Shown one piece after another: positions 20,983-32,245 of a DNA stretch of 64,000 bases. The notes under the pieces were generated by a model, which searched no databases, was not told where the DNA came from, and worked only from the letters and a program-made list of their open reading frames with translations. The first letter of the stretch is position 1, and the number at the start of each line of letters is the position of its first letter. This stretch comes from Cymodocea nodosa (lineage: Eukaryota; Streptophyta; Magnoliopsida; Alismatales; Cymodoceaceae), in assembly GCA_036874045.1 (NCBI GenBank), contig CM072343.1, positions 4,484,001 through 4,548,000 on the forward strand, given 5' to 3'. A program made the position numbers and the translations under genes.

Positions 20983-23219
20983 ATGAGGAAGATGAAGCCT
21001 GAATTCTGGGAAGAGGCAGTGGACACCGCACAGTTTCTAAAGGAATCTGAAGAATGGCACACACGGCAGAAGATCAAAAATACAACAAGAGAGAAAGAGC
21101 TACAAAAGGTAGAATCAGAACTCTTTAACTTGAGAAAAATTTTGGTTGAGTTAGAAATACAGATACCACAGATAATGGAGACACAAATTAGAGTGGCAAC
21201 TGAAATTGTAGTAAGTAAAGAAAGAAAGATACGGCCAAACAATGAAGTAGCCCTAGAATTAATCCAACGTAAGTCCCGGCTCTGGTTCAAAAGACGAATC
21301 TGTAGACGAGCTAAATGGGTGATCTAGGAGCAAGCAAGGAAAGAAAATGAAGAAGAGGCAACTAAAGGACAAGAGGAGCCGACTACTGAAAGACTTGTTC
21401 TTGAGGAGTAGCAGCCTGGACCTTCAAATCCACTTCCTAAACCATTAGAAAGGTTGGTAGTTATGGGGCCTTCAAACGAAGAAGAAATAAGAGAATTTGA
21501 AGAACTGGTTCAAGTTGGGAAAAACTAGGGAGAATCAAAAGATTTAGCAGTGGTTAAAGCACACCTAGTGTTTGATGCACTTTACAAAAAGAGGGTTGCA
21601 GAAAAGTTGAAAGCCCAATATAAAATCAAAGTGGAACAACATCAAAAAGCTACTGCCAGAACTGCTGTCAGATATGCTACAAAAGAAGTTGAAGCTGGTC
21701 CTTCGAGACCAGAAATTATAAAAAAAGTTAAATAGGAAGAGTCAGTACCTGTGGCTCGAAGGCTTGCAGAGCCTACTTTTGTAGATTTAATTTCAGAAGA
21801 TGAAGAGGAAGAATAGGCACAACTAATCAGAAAAAAGAAAGGAAAAGAAAAAGTGCCTGAATGAGGAAATTAAATCTGAAGTACCAATTTTTACAGGGCT
21901 TGTGGAGCAGATTTTTATTAACCTGCTATCCGATTTTGAGGAGGAGCAAGAGGAGCTGCAACAACATGATCAAAGAAAAGAAGAAAATCAGGCTGAAATT
22001 AGTCTGCAGCCTGTACAAGAAGAAACAGAATTAGGGCAGAAACTAAATTGCTCGTGACTCCATCCCAATCTGTTACAGAATCAGAAAGAATAGTAACAGA
22101 ACAGATTGGTAGTCAAGAGGAAAAAGAAAGAGCAGAAAATGAAGAGGCTGAAAGAAGCCATTTGGACAAAAATAATTTCATAGATTCCATTGAAGAACAA
22201 GAAACTCTTCAGCAATTTATAGAGAGAATTCAAGACAGAGTGGAGAGTTCTGCAGGCTCACCACCACAACTAGAAACAAAAATTTAGGAATCTGTAGAAA
22301 ATATTCAAATGCAACCTATAGAAGACGAAGAGCAAGAGCAAAACCCTCTAGAGTAACAAAGTCACCTTCCTGACCCAACTGAAACAATAATTTTGAATGA
22401 AGTATATTTTTGTAGTTAGGAAGCTTATACCAAATACCAAGAAATAAGGGGTTACGATATTATTTACAGTAGACCAGTAAATTAGGATGGAATGCAAGAA
22501 ATCAAAGATCTATTTGAATTCCAAGGTCTACTGCAATTCATTTCACAAGAAAGAGGGCATGCAGTATATGAGAATTTAGTGCCCTATTTTTATGCAAATT
22601 TAAGAGAAGGAGAAGGAGGATTAATTTCAAACGTGGAGGAAGTTGATGTACAAATAACACGAGAGCTTCTCCACAACATTTTTGGTTTAAAGAATGAAGG
22701 AATAACAATTTTGGAAGATACAACTGCAGTTGAATGGATTGAACAACAAATTAAGGATTGTTTAGTTATTAATCCTGGTGTGCCATTATTAAACAGATTG
22801 AAGCATTTAAATGGTAAAGCACACATGGTAGCTAACATTCTAATTAAAAATGTCTATCAAAGACAGGGCCATGACATAGAATTAAGTCAATTTGTCAAAT
22901 GGGCCACCTATGCAATTGTAAATAAGATCCAAATAAATTAGTCTACAGTTTTTATCTCCAAGCTGAAAATAGTGAAGAAGAAATTATTTTATGGAGATTT
23001 GATTCCACTGCTGATGGTGACTGTATCGATTTCACGAAATGGACATCAAAAAGGATTAGATCAAGAACCATTTCAGTGAAAGAATACAGAAATTTTGTAG
23101 CTGTAGGACTAGCTGTACCTTCTGGAGGAATTACAAGAGCAGTAGAGAGGATTAATCAATTAGAACTTCAATTAGAAAAACTCCAAAAGGAAGTAGATGA
23201 ACTTAGGCATAGAGATTAA
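20983..23219 (+). pseudogene. ORFb of E1 (env-position ORF), broken
   Basis: The start ATG at 20983 is shared with E2. The order is: a helical, charged N-terminus (MKPEFWEEAVDTAQFL); an arginine-rich block (KSRLWFKRRICRRAKW); a long acidic, glutamine- and glutamate-rich middle; a conserved globular part from about 22420 (YDIIYSRPVN, DLFEFQGLLQF, NLVPYFYANL, LNGKAHMVANIL, LFYGDLIPLLM); and a short coiled coil at the end (RINQLELQLEKLQKEVDELR). FVDLISEDEEEE at 21778-21813 looks like a SUMO-interacting motif. Stops include 21325, 21733 and 21814, with frameshifts near 21862 and 23010. It occupies the position of the Athila env-like gene, but I see no transmembrane segment. It is homologous to the copia D 3' ORF. 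Confidence 0.75.
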
Positions 23220-24307
23220 ATTGTATTGTTTGTCTACTTGTGTAAAATTGTATGATGTACTTGTAATGTAATTGATTCATATTAATGAATGTAAATTTTT
23301 CAAATGCAATTTTCATACGTGTTTTGAATTTATTGAATATTATGTCATTGTGAAACTTCATTTATGAATATGTAACAGATTTACAATTTGCTGAATGATA
23401 GAATAACTGCTTAAAAATTTCTACATGTTGTAAGGTAAAATGTAAATTCTGCATAACATAAAATGACTTGCAAGTTAAATCTTTATATAATGTTCAGATT
23501 TAAATGTATTTTAATCAAAATGATGCATTAATGACATAGATTTAACTTTATTACAGTTAGCAGAATGAAAAAAAAAAAAGAAACAGAGAGAAACTTACGA
23601 GAGTAAAACTTAGAAGTTGCTAAGTGTTAACTCAATGAAGTAAGTCCGTTGAGTTAAACATAACTCCACGAGGTTAGTAATATAATATAAGGTCACTCCG
23701 TTGAGTTATCTGTAACTCAATGAAGTTAGTCCATGGAGTTAGCAGTAGTATATATATAAAACACGAGGTTAGTTCTGTTGAGTTATCTGTAACTCAACGA
23801 GGTTAGTTCGTGGATTAAGCAGAATGATTATTCTTTTAACTACAAATGAAACTTCGTCGGTTTAGCGGTTACCAAAATTTGAAATTAGTAGTGGTACACG
23901 TACCCATATAAACAGGAACCACGATGCACGTTGCAAGACATGTTCTTGCAACGAGATTTATTCACTTTATGGATGCGTAGTATATATATAAAACAGAATG
24001 TTATTTACGAGTTACCAACACTTTTAAAAGAAAGGAGAATGCATTAGAGGAACTGGAAGGAGAAGCAGCTGATTCAACTTCATCCGACAACAAATATTTA
24101 TAGAATGGAAAGCTTCAGACTGGTATGTAATTAATCTTCTGCTATTTATTTATGAGCACATGAACTCATTCTCTAAGCACTAAATGATTAGTAAGAACAC
24201 CTACCTAGGAATTTTCATTGCTGAGGAGTATTGAAAAATTTTCTGAACTAAACTTTAACGAAATTCTTTGGGGTGTAGCTAACCTTTCTTTAAAATAGAA
24301 CGTAGAG
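23220..24307 (+). other. E1 spacer between ORFb and gag
   Basis: AT-rich 3' untranslated-like sequence to about 23620, then a hairpin cluster at 23636-23815 (for example GTTGAGTTA-TCTG-TAACTCAAC at 23777-23798), then a leader up to the gag start. No gene seen. Confidence 0.55.
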
Positions 24308-25494
24308 ATGGCTACTCCAATAGAAAAACCATTAGGAGAGATTCTGTATCCTGAATTAGTTGATGAACCTTCATGTATTCGATTGCCAAACTTTGAGGGA
24401 GATAGGTTTGAACTGAAATCTAATTATATTAGTCAATTGCCACATTTTCATGGATTAGAAAGAGAGGATTCCTATTATTTCCTTAGAGAATTTAACAAAG
24501 TTTGTCAAATGATGAAAATGCCGAACATGAGTATAGATGCTATTAAACTTAGATATATCCCTTTTTCTTTAAAAGACACAGCTAAGAGATGATTATATAC
24601 TCTATCGCTTAATTCAATTTCTACATGGACTAAATTTTACTCTATTTTTCTAGAAAAATATTATCCAACACATCAAATGATTAAAAAGAAGAAAGAAATA
24701 TTAATTTGTAGCCAAAAATAGGGTGAATCATTCTGGAAATATTTTGAAAGATTTAAAGATTTATGACTCAATGCCCACATCATGCAATGAGTAAAGCACA
24801 ATTAATAGGTATAATTTATGAAGGCATAGATGTTTCAACGAAATCTTTATTAGAATCTACTTGTCAAAATGAATTTTTAAAGTTATGTAGTGAAGAAGCA
24901 TGGGCATATTTAGAAAACTTTGCAAAAAGAACTGCATAGTGGGAAAATTCGGTTGAAGCTATTGTAGATAAAAGAATATTGCCAAGAGGAATGCATGAAA
25001 TAGATTCAAATACTATGCTTGAGGTGAAATTAAATGAATTAACAAAGAAAATAGAAGAGTTATCATTAAATCAAAGGCTAGCAGAAAAGAATGCAAACAT
25101 AAATGACTTAGATATTATTTATGCTAGAAACCAGAGAGATAACTCGGGAAACTCTTATCATCCTAATTGGAGAAATCACCCGAATTTATCTTGGAGAAAC
25201 AACAATTTCTAAGGAGGAGAAAATATAAATGAGAAGAACATAAGTTATGAAGTATTAATTGAACAAGGATATAGAATAGAGAAATTAGAAAAGATAATCC
25301 AACAAGTAAACAATCGTCTAGATTTTATATTGGGAAATGCTGCAATTCAAAATCAGAATAGAAATATATCACTTAGACAAAATGAACCAATAGAAGTTAG
25401 ACCTACTGGAGGATTGCCAATACAAGCTATACCTAATCCTGTCAATAGAACGGTTAATGAAATTGATACCTCTTCTAGGAGGGTAGCTAAATGA
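24308..25494 (+). pseudogene. gag: Gag capsid ORF of E1, downstream of pol, broken
   Basis: This is an Athila-type gag capsid (Retrotrans_gag family): IRLPNFEGDRFELKSNYISQ, IKLRYIPFSLKDTAKRWLY (W here replaced by TGA at 24590), then FLEKYYPTHQMIKKKKEI, GESFWKYFERFKDL and CPHHAM. It is followed by a polar C-terminus ending in GLPIQAIPNPVN near 25440. A stop lies near 24720, a one-base deletion near 24766 shifts the frame and a stop at 25210-25212 follows. The terminal TGA is at 25492. No zinc knuckle is present; the knuckle sits at the start of ORFa, 5 kb upstream. In standard Athila elements this domain is the first gene after the PBS. Confidence 0.82.
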
Positions 25495-25556
25495 AGCAGC
25501 ATATCTGAAGCAACTATCTGTATGTATATATGTTTTTTATTTTTAGTTAATAGTAT

Positions 25557-25618
25557 CGTAGAGTTAATTTTTAACTCAATGAACTTAGTCCGTTGAGTTA
25601 TGCCTTAACTCCACGAGG
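25557..25618 (+). promoter_or_regulatory. Hairpin cluster between gag and F-box gene
   Basis: Two imperfect arms of the family (GTAGAGTTA...TAACTCAAT and CCGTTGAGTTA...TTAACTCCACG). Equivalent clusters lie at 44294-44355 in E2 and 55675-55735 in A. Confidence 0.5.
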
Positions 25619-25684
25619 GTGTGCAGTAGTTATGTTAATTTTTGTCTTTGCTAAATTTTTGTTTGTGTTATACAAAATCGACAA

Positions 25685-26824
25685 ATGGAATTGATGCAAT
25701 TACCGTTGGATACACTAAGGGAAGTACTGAGTAACTTGTCAGCTAAAGATCTGTGCAGGCTATGTTGTGTATCAAAGGAAATTAAAAACTGTATTGAAGA
25801 AAAATATTTTCAAGGACTACAAGCTGCAAAAATGACTAAGATTAGATATGGATTCATATGGAGGTCATTTAATCGTAGTTCAAATACCCATGAATATCTA
25901 GCTATGGAAGAAATTACTGAAATTCCACCCAATGCATTAGAAGGAATAAATCATATTATGGGGATAGATGAAGGATTAATCATATACAAGACAAGACCAA
26001 GGTATGCAAGTTTATTATTACCAGATATTTTGATAAGAAATCCTATAACAGGAGAAGAATGGAATATAGGAAGACCTAATAGATTTGAAGCACCAACTAT
26101 AAATTATGGGTTAGCTTTAATATTTTCTGATAAAAATTCTGCAATTCCTGAAAAATTATATTATTGGAGACCTACAGGAAATTGGGGTGAAGATTTACGC
26201 TTAAGTGTGTATAATTTTCTGAACAGATCTTGGAATGAAAATATTATGATATATCTAGGACAAAAATCATTAATTAACCAAACACATGTCATACTTGATG
26301 GATATATCTATTTAGTCATAGAGATATCAATAGCATATAGATCTGATTTATACATAGTGAGCATAGATAGTTATGATGAATATATAGAAATTTTACCTAT
26401 ACCGAGTGAAATAGCTAAACCACCATCTACAGAATTTAATGAAATTCAAATAGGAATGTGGTATAATGAAGAAGATGATCCTACTTTATGTCTGATAAGA
26501 TGGTGGGATGAACTGATGAAATTTCAAATATGGATTATAGAAGACATAAATGAATGGAAGTGAGAAGAGTAGTATATGGAAATAGATGTAGAAATAGAAA
26601 CTGCTACATTACCCTAGAACCAAAAAGGATCCCTTTCTGCATTACATGTCATTAATGGTAATACACTCGTATTTGGAATTTATAATATATTACATGTTTA
26701 CAAATTAAGAAGGAACAAGAACTGCATTAAAACAGAATTAATAGCAAGAAGAACTATACCTAAAAAGTTTGCTTGGACTGATACATTTATTCCATTTGTT
26801 TCTACTTTTCAATCATGTTCTTAA
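25685..26824 (+). pseudogene. F-box protein gene carried by E1
   Basis: A 379-codon frame from ATG 25685 to TAA 26822-26824. Residues 5-45 match the F-box that binds SKP1 in SCF ubiquitin ligases: LPLDTLREVLSNLSAKDLCR, then LCCVSKEIKN. The rest resembles an F-box-associated substrate domain with beta-strand repeats (PDILIRNPITGEEWNIGRP, VILDGYIYLV, SDLYIVSIDSYDEY, LCLIRWWDELMKFQIWI). Tryptophan codons have become stops at 26561-26563 (TGA) and near 26616 (TAG), and another TAG lies near 26573, so only the first 292 residues are open. There are no introns. It lies between gag and the PPT, inside the LTRs, at the same place as in E2 and A, so it is element cargo and not a host locus. Its exact substrate cannot be inferred. 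Confidence 0.85.
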
Positions 26825-27245
26825 ATTGTGATTTTGTGTCTTTAATGTTGGGTGTATTTTGAATTTATTTTTTTAAAAAAAGAAAGAAAGAAAGAAGAAT
26901 TATGAAGTTTTCATGTTCATTTTATAAAACAAACAAAACAAAATATCAATCCAGTTTGTTGGTATCTATTCTGGGAAATCAACTAGCTTGCTTGTGAGCC
27001 ACCAAAGGCATAGGAGCCTGGGTTCCACACAAGACACTGATTTATTAATATCTGTTAAATGTTATTTTGTTTTATATTTTGCTTTTATCTGTGAATGAAA
27101 AGTTTTTCAGAATCAAAAATTAGAATATGCAGAAGGAGATACAAATGAAACAAGGTATGCAACTAATTACTCATCCTGAATTTTAAATCAAGCAAAACTG
27201 TATTCATGCCTGCTACAATTACTATATTTATTGTCAAATCTTTTA

Positions 27246-27282
27246 CATTGAGGACAATGCAAAATGTAGGTATGGGGGGAGG
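27246..27282 (+). other. Internal polypurine-tract-like motif of E1
   Basis: CATTGAGGACAATGCAAAAT followed by GTAGGTATGGGGGGAGG. This is the phrase that normally stands at the 3' LTR border of Athila elements, yet it lies 1.3 kb before the LTR. E2 has it at about 45972-46010; A has lost this part. Confidence 0.55.
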
Positions 27283-28091
27283 TAATTAAAGTAACAGCCA
27301 TTTAAGTTTGTTAATTAAAGAAATTAAAATGGTACTGCAAAGTTGTGGAAATTGAAAATTTTTATGAACTTGCTGTAACTATCCGATAATTGAGACTGTA
27401 AAATTTTTATAAACTGCTTGAATGTTATATCTAGAAGGCTATATAAGATGCTATTGAATTTACTATTTATGCAAATCTAGATATAGTATCTTATGCTTTT
27501 TTGAATTTCATGAGTTTAACAATTTCACGATTTTAAAATGAAATCAGAATGCTTAATGAAAAAATCAGTAAATTATCTGAAGTCTTGAAAGAGTTGAGAT
27601 GTGAATTCTAGATTAAATGAAACACATATGATTAAAGATACATTTAATTTGACTGATTGAACTTGTAGAATGATTTATTTGTAGATCTTATTAAACTATA
27701 GAAAAAGTATGAGCTTATTGTTATGGATTCATATTTTCAGTAACTAATAGAAGCAGAACTATATGAGATTGGTGTTTTAATGCATCTGTATTAATGAAAT
27801 ACATACATATATAGTATGTGATTAATGTTTTGTTTTGTGTTTTGTTTTGTGCTTGTAGTTTGATTGGAAAAAAAAAAGGGAAAATTTTGAGAGTTTATTG
27901 ACTTGTTTTATTACGAGCCTTTTGTACTTGAGCAGATAGGTATGTAAGGATTGTTGACCTGAACAAGGACTCTTGAAATCTAGCAACCTAAGATCCTGAT
28001 CAGATCTAGGATTGTTGACTGAAAGCTCATTACATGGGTACATTAGAAAGCTCTTGTATGATTCAAGCTTGTTAAATTAACTTTTAAAATA

Positions 28092-28095
<4 letters not shown>

Positions 28096-28129
<34 letters not shown>
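28096..28129 (+). repeat. TA microsatellite
   Basis: Long uninterrupted TA run in the E1 3' region. A shorter version is at 46804-46825 in E2. Confidence 0.85.
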
Positions 28130-28134
<5 letters not shown>

Positions 28135-28589
28135 CTATTCTGAAAAGATACAAGTGTTTTGTGAAATACAGATATCTTATGAATCGAGTATATTTTTTGT
28201 TATCTAGAATTGTTGAAATATGAATCTGGAATTGACTTTTGAAGTTGTTTAATGGAGATACAATTCTTTATTCTACTTGTCTTAATTAGATTGAATTGAA
28301 TTGTACTCTGATTCGTATGTTGTTGAAATTTGTTCTAGAAATCTTATTGGAAAATTTAGGATGACAGATGATGAAAAGAAGAACAAATGATAATATAATT
28401 AACACTTATGTGATGATGATATACTTTGTACGTAATTTGCATATATTCTAAGTATATTTGCAGGTTGATTAATGAAACATACAGAATATATTTTTTTGCT
28501 AAATAGAAGAAAAACAAAGGGGAAGAATTAATTCTAGCACTTTTTGAAAGACCAATTAATTAGATCTTAGTTTGCTAAGGGACTAGCAA

Positions 28590-28608
28590 AATTTAGGTAT
28601 GGGGCAAG
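28590..28608 (+). other. Terminal polypurine tract of E1
   Basis: AATTTAGGTATGGGGCAAG directly precedes the 3' LTR TG. E2 and A have the longer form GGTATGGGGGAAG. Confidence 0.75.
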
Positions 28609-30917
28609 TGTTTAGAATGAAAAAGTGCATATTATTAACGGTTAAATGATGGTTAATTGCATAATATTTAGCTTATCATATAAGAATTAAGCCATTATGT
28701 TATAATTGCACTATTATATGCTTTAATTGAAGAATCTGCATAATTTGGGGGAATTAATGTTAATTTAGTACATTTATGAACTGTCGGTAAGTTGTAGGCT
28801 GTGAAATTCTTAAGTATCCGAATTTTCTAATATTTTGGACAGTTATGTTTAACATACCAAACATATTCGAATAGTTATGTTTAACATACCGAACATATTC
28901 GGACAGTTATGTTTAACAGACCGAACATGTATTGGATAATTATGTTTAAATTGCCGAACAGTTATGTTTTGAGAGAATATTTTATTATTTCCTGAAGTAC
29001 ACGTGTCAAAACCATAATGAATGACTTAAGTGAACTTTCAGTGAGTTATCTATAACTATCCGAAATTACAGCTAGGCATCGGATAGTTATCCTTGTAACT
29101 CTCCGAAATCTCTTTTTATTTATAAAATAGCTGAGGACACGTGTCATGTTTTGGTAAAGTGACTTAAGTGGATTTTCGGTGAGTTAGCTGTAACTATCCG
29201 AAATGCATCTGAGCATCGGATAGGTAGACCTGTAACTCTCCGAAATATTATTTTATGATTAAACTGCTGTTGACACATGTCGAGATTTGATAGATTTACT
29301 TAAGTTATATATCGGTGAGTTATTTGTAACTATCCGAAATGCATCTAAGCATCGGATAGTAAAGTTTTTGAGTATCCGAAATGCACCTGAGCATCGGATA
29401 GTTAAATTTATGCACGTGTTGAATTTAAATGCTTTAGAATATCACGTGAGATGCACATGTTTAACTTGTTAAGTTAGCATAACTGTACGCGTTGAGTTAC
29501 ATGAATATTACACTAAGGTAACGCGTTATGTTAGCAGCTTATTTCTTTATATTTTCTAATATGCCATTGTAGCGGTTGCAGGAACAGACAGTTGGAAGAG
29601 AAAAACCACGTTTGCACGTATCATGCAGGAATTCAATCGCGCAGGGAGAAGAAAGCATCGCCGTTGATATGAATGAAGAAAATCCAACCGACCATTCAAG
29701 TAGAAGCAGTTACTACTGAAGAAATATAAAAGAAAAGAAGAAAAAGAAGAAAAGTGTGTGTGTGTGATCGATGGGCGGACAGTGTGTGTAGAGGAGGATC
29801 AGCGTCGCAATTCTCTAAAGTACCACACCAACCATCACCATCACCACCATCATCACCAACCATCGGAGGTCTGTGAGGATACTTGCCTGACGTCAGGTCG
29901 ATTCCGAGCCAAACACAATGCCTGACAACCACTGTGAGGAGTGATCGCGTCGCGGGAAGGGAAGCCATTTTCACCAAGTGCCGACTCATATTTCAAGAGA
30001 TCATAAAGCTTTTAGCCTTGGCTTCGGGTTGATGCCTGTATGCTGAAGAGGAGATCATCTTGCAATTCTGGACTTGCAATTCTGTAGGGAGAGGAGACAG
30101 GATTGTAAGTGGTTTAATTTTCAGTGGTGTAATCGCATTGCAAGTAGTGTTGGAAGTATTTACTGTCAAGTAAGATTACTTTACATTTCACCTTTCGCCC
30201 ATTTCCATGTTCATATTAAAACAAAAATACCAAAAACAATTTATCTATGTTTGTATGTTGTATTTGAGTGTTGTATTGTTTGTGTTGTATTGTGATTAAT
30301 GTTTTCTTTGTCAGTGTTGTGATTGTTTTATGTTTATTTTAGTTTTACAGTTTACTAAAATTGGTTCGTTCAAAAGACTTAAAGATTTTAATGGTTACTG
30401 TTTGAATTATTTGAATGTTAGTATTGCTTAATGATAAATCCAATGTTAACTAACATTAAAGAGCTTAATTGATGTTATTTACAATCTATGGAATCGCCCA
30501 ATGGTTGGCCGAATTCCTCTGTAAATAGCAGTATTAAAAAGAAAAGACAGGCTCGTGGAGTTAACTTATGTCCACGAGGTTAGTCCGTTGAGTTATCCAT
30601 AACTCAACGAACTTAGTCCGTTGAGTTAACTGTAAGTCAACGGAGAGCTTATTGAATATATAAATTTGATTGTTAACAAACGAACAATTCTCAAGTTCTT
30701 TAGCAATTCCCTATGGGATCGACCTGTACTTGCACACTGATACAATAGACACTGTGCACTTGCAGTTAAAGTACAAATTAGACTTAATATCTAAATTGTA
30801 TTAAAGGTTGTTTGTTTACTTCTAAAAGAGAGAATAGGCATAAAGATAAATTAACTAAGTAAAAACAGAAATTACAAATTCAAGTTTTTCTAGTGTAGTG
30901 CTAGGAAAATGCAAACA
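28609..30917 (+). repeat. 3' LTR of E1
   Basis: A 2309-base LTR colinear with 17169-19524. The length difference comes partly from one fewer 32-base minisatellite unit and a shorter CAT/CAC tract. It ends ATGCAAACA before the ACGTG duplication. Confidence 0.92.
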
Positions 30918-30922
30918 ACGTG
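30918..30922 (+). repeat. Target-site duplication of E1, right copy
   Basis: ACGTG, identical to 17164-17168. Confidence 0.92.
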
Positions 30923-30958
30923 TTTTATAATTAAGTCAACGAAGTTAAGTCCATTGTG
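30918..30958 (+). repeat. Second piece of element A's 5' LTR
   Basis: ACGTGTTTTATAATTAAGTC and on to TCCATTG continues the LTR sequence interrupted at 17168; compare 58253-58293. It stops abruptly where pol sequence begins. Confidence 0.75.
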
Positions 30959-32245
30959 TTTAAACAATTTAGACCAAGTATTAAAATGTTGTGTGGAAAA
31001 GAATCTGGTTCTAAATTGGGAAAATGTCACTTCATGTTTAAACAAGGAATAGTCTTGGGACATGTTTTTTCAAAGAAAGGATTGGAAGTAGATAAAGCTA
31101 AAATAGAAGTAATTTCTAATCTAGCAGAACCTAAATCAATAAAAGGTATTAGATCATTTGTAAGACATGTAGGATTTTATAGGAGATTTATTAGAGATTT
31201 TAGCAAAATAGCTAGACCTTTAACTAATCTATTAAAAGATGTTCCATTTAACTTTGATAAGAATTGCAAAGAAGCATTTTTCAGACTTAAAACAAGCTTA
31301 ATTTCAACTCCTATAATATAAGCACCTAATTGGAGCCATCCATTTGAATTAATGTGTAATGCATCTAATTTTTCTTTAGGAGTAGTGTTAGGATAGAAGA
31401 TAGAAAAATCTCCTAGAGTGATTCATTATGCAAGAAAAACTTTAAATGATGCTCCAGTTAATTATACAACCATTGAAAAAGAATTATTAGCTATTGTGTT
31501 TGTCTTAGAAAAGTTTAGATCATATTTAATTGGAGCTAAAATGATAGTATACATGGATCATTTAGCTTTAAAACACCTAATAGCAAAGAAAGAGACTAAA
31601 CCTAGGTTGATTTGGTGGATATCGTTACTATAAGAATTTGATCAAGAAATTAAAGATGAAAAAGGATATGAGAATGTAGTAGCAAACCATTTATCAAGAT
31701 TACAAATAGAAAAATCAAACGTTGAAATTAAGGATAATTGTCTTGATGAACAATTAATGACTATAAACACAATTCTTTGGTATGCAAACATAGTTAATTA
31801 CTTAGTTACAGGTTTAACACCTAAAGATTGGAATAGACAGGATAAGAAATTATTCTTTTCAAGAGTGAAATATTACTATTGGGAAAACCCATACTTATTT
31901 AAGAAATGTCCTGATCTCGTTTTAAGAATGTGTGTTCTAGAAATTGAACATTGAAACATATTACCTTCCTACCATGACCAAGCATGTGGAGGAAATTTTG
32001 GTTCAGGGAAAACTACTACCAAAATTCTACAATGTGGTTTCTATTGGCTAACATTATTCAAAGATACTCATAAGTACTGCTTAAGTTCTTTAAGATGTCG
32101 ACAAATAGGAAGGATATCAAAGAGGAATATGATGTCTCTAAATCCTATTATTGAGGTTGAAATCTTTGATATGTGAGGAATAAATTTTATGAGTCAATTT
32201 CCTATGTCTAATCAATTTAATTATATATTGTTGGGGGTAGATTAT
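30959..32245 (+). pseudogene. pol: Element A pol fragment: end of RT, RNase H, integrase zinc domain
   Basis: It starts inside RT, just after the FMDD site (missing here), at the position matching E2 37037. RT thumb ([20 protein letters not shown]), RNase H ([34 protein letters not shown]) and the integrase HHCC domain (YHDQACGGNFGSGK...SSLRCRQIG) follow, up to the ILLGVDY motif where E2 interrupts it. The second C of the integrase zinc site remains, but the first is serine (SSLRC). Stops lie at 31319, 31394, 31631, 31952 and 32174. The frame resumes at 49420. Confidence 0.88.
32241..32245 (+). repeat. Target-site duplication of E2, left copy
   Basis: ATTAT, repeated exactly at 49415-49419. 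The target is the GVDY codons of A's integrase. Confidence 0.92.

Larger units (their letters stand above)
26825..28608 (+). other. E1 3' non-coding region
   Basis: AT-rich sequence with no supported gene. It contains an internal PPT-like motif (27246-27282), a TA microsatellite (28096-28129) and the terminal PPT. A small minus-strand frame at 27822-28043 recurs in E2 and A, but it simply mirrors a conserved untranslated block. Confidence 0.6.
17169..30917 (+). mobile_element. Athila-type element E1, internally deleted, with F-box gene
   Basis: A 13,749-base element with TG...CA LTRs (17169-19524 and 28609-30917), a perfect tRNA-Asp PBS, an exact 5-base target duplication and a PPT. Inside are a shortened ORFa (zinc knuckle fused to the integrase tail), ORFb, gag capsid and the F-box gene. 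Protease, RT, RNase H and the integrase core are missing. It could only have moved with enzymes supplied by another copy, unless the deletion came after insertion. Confidence 0.93.

Noticed and set aside
20983..23219. ORFb as a true retroviral envelope
   Set aside because: I see no signal peptide, furin-like site or transmembrane helix; only its position matches env-like genes.
23636..23815. Hairpin clusters as a CRISPR array or bacterial terminators
   Set aside because: The context is a plant retrotransposon; spacers are not unique regular units and there are no cas genes.
25685..26824. F-box gene as an ordinary host gene
   Set aside because: It lies inside LTR-bounded elements with exact target duplications and is repeated at the same internal place in E2 and A.
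27822..28043. Minus-strand frame starting MYPCNELSVNNP, also at 46517-46753 and 57108-57299
   Set aside because: Present in three elements, but only because the untranslated region itself is conserved; it has no domain and its length varies.
28096..28129. TA run as origin or insertion hot spot
   Set aside because: A simple microsatellite of variable length; nothing is inserted there.
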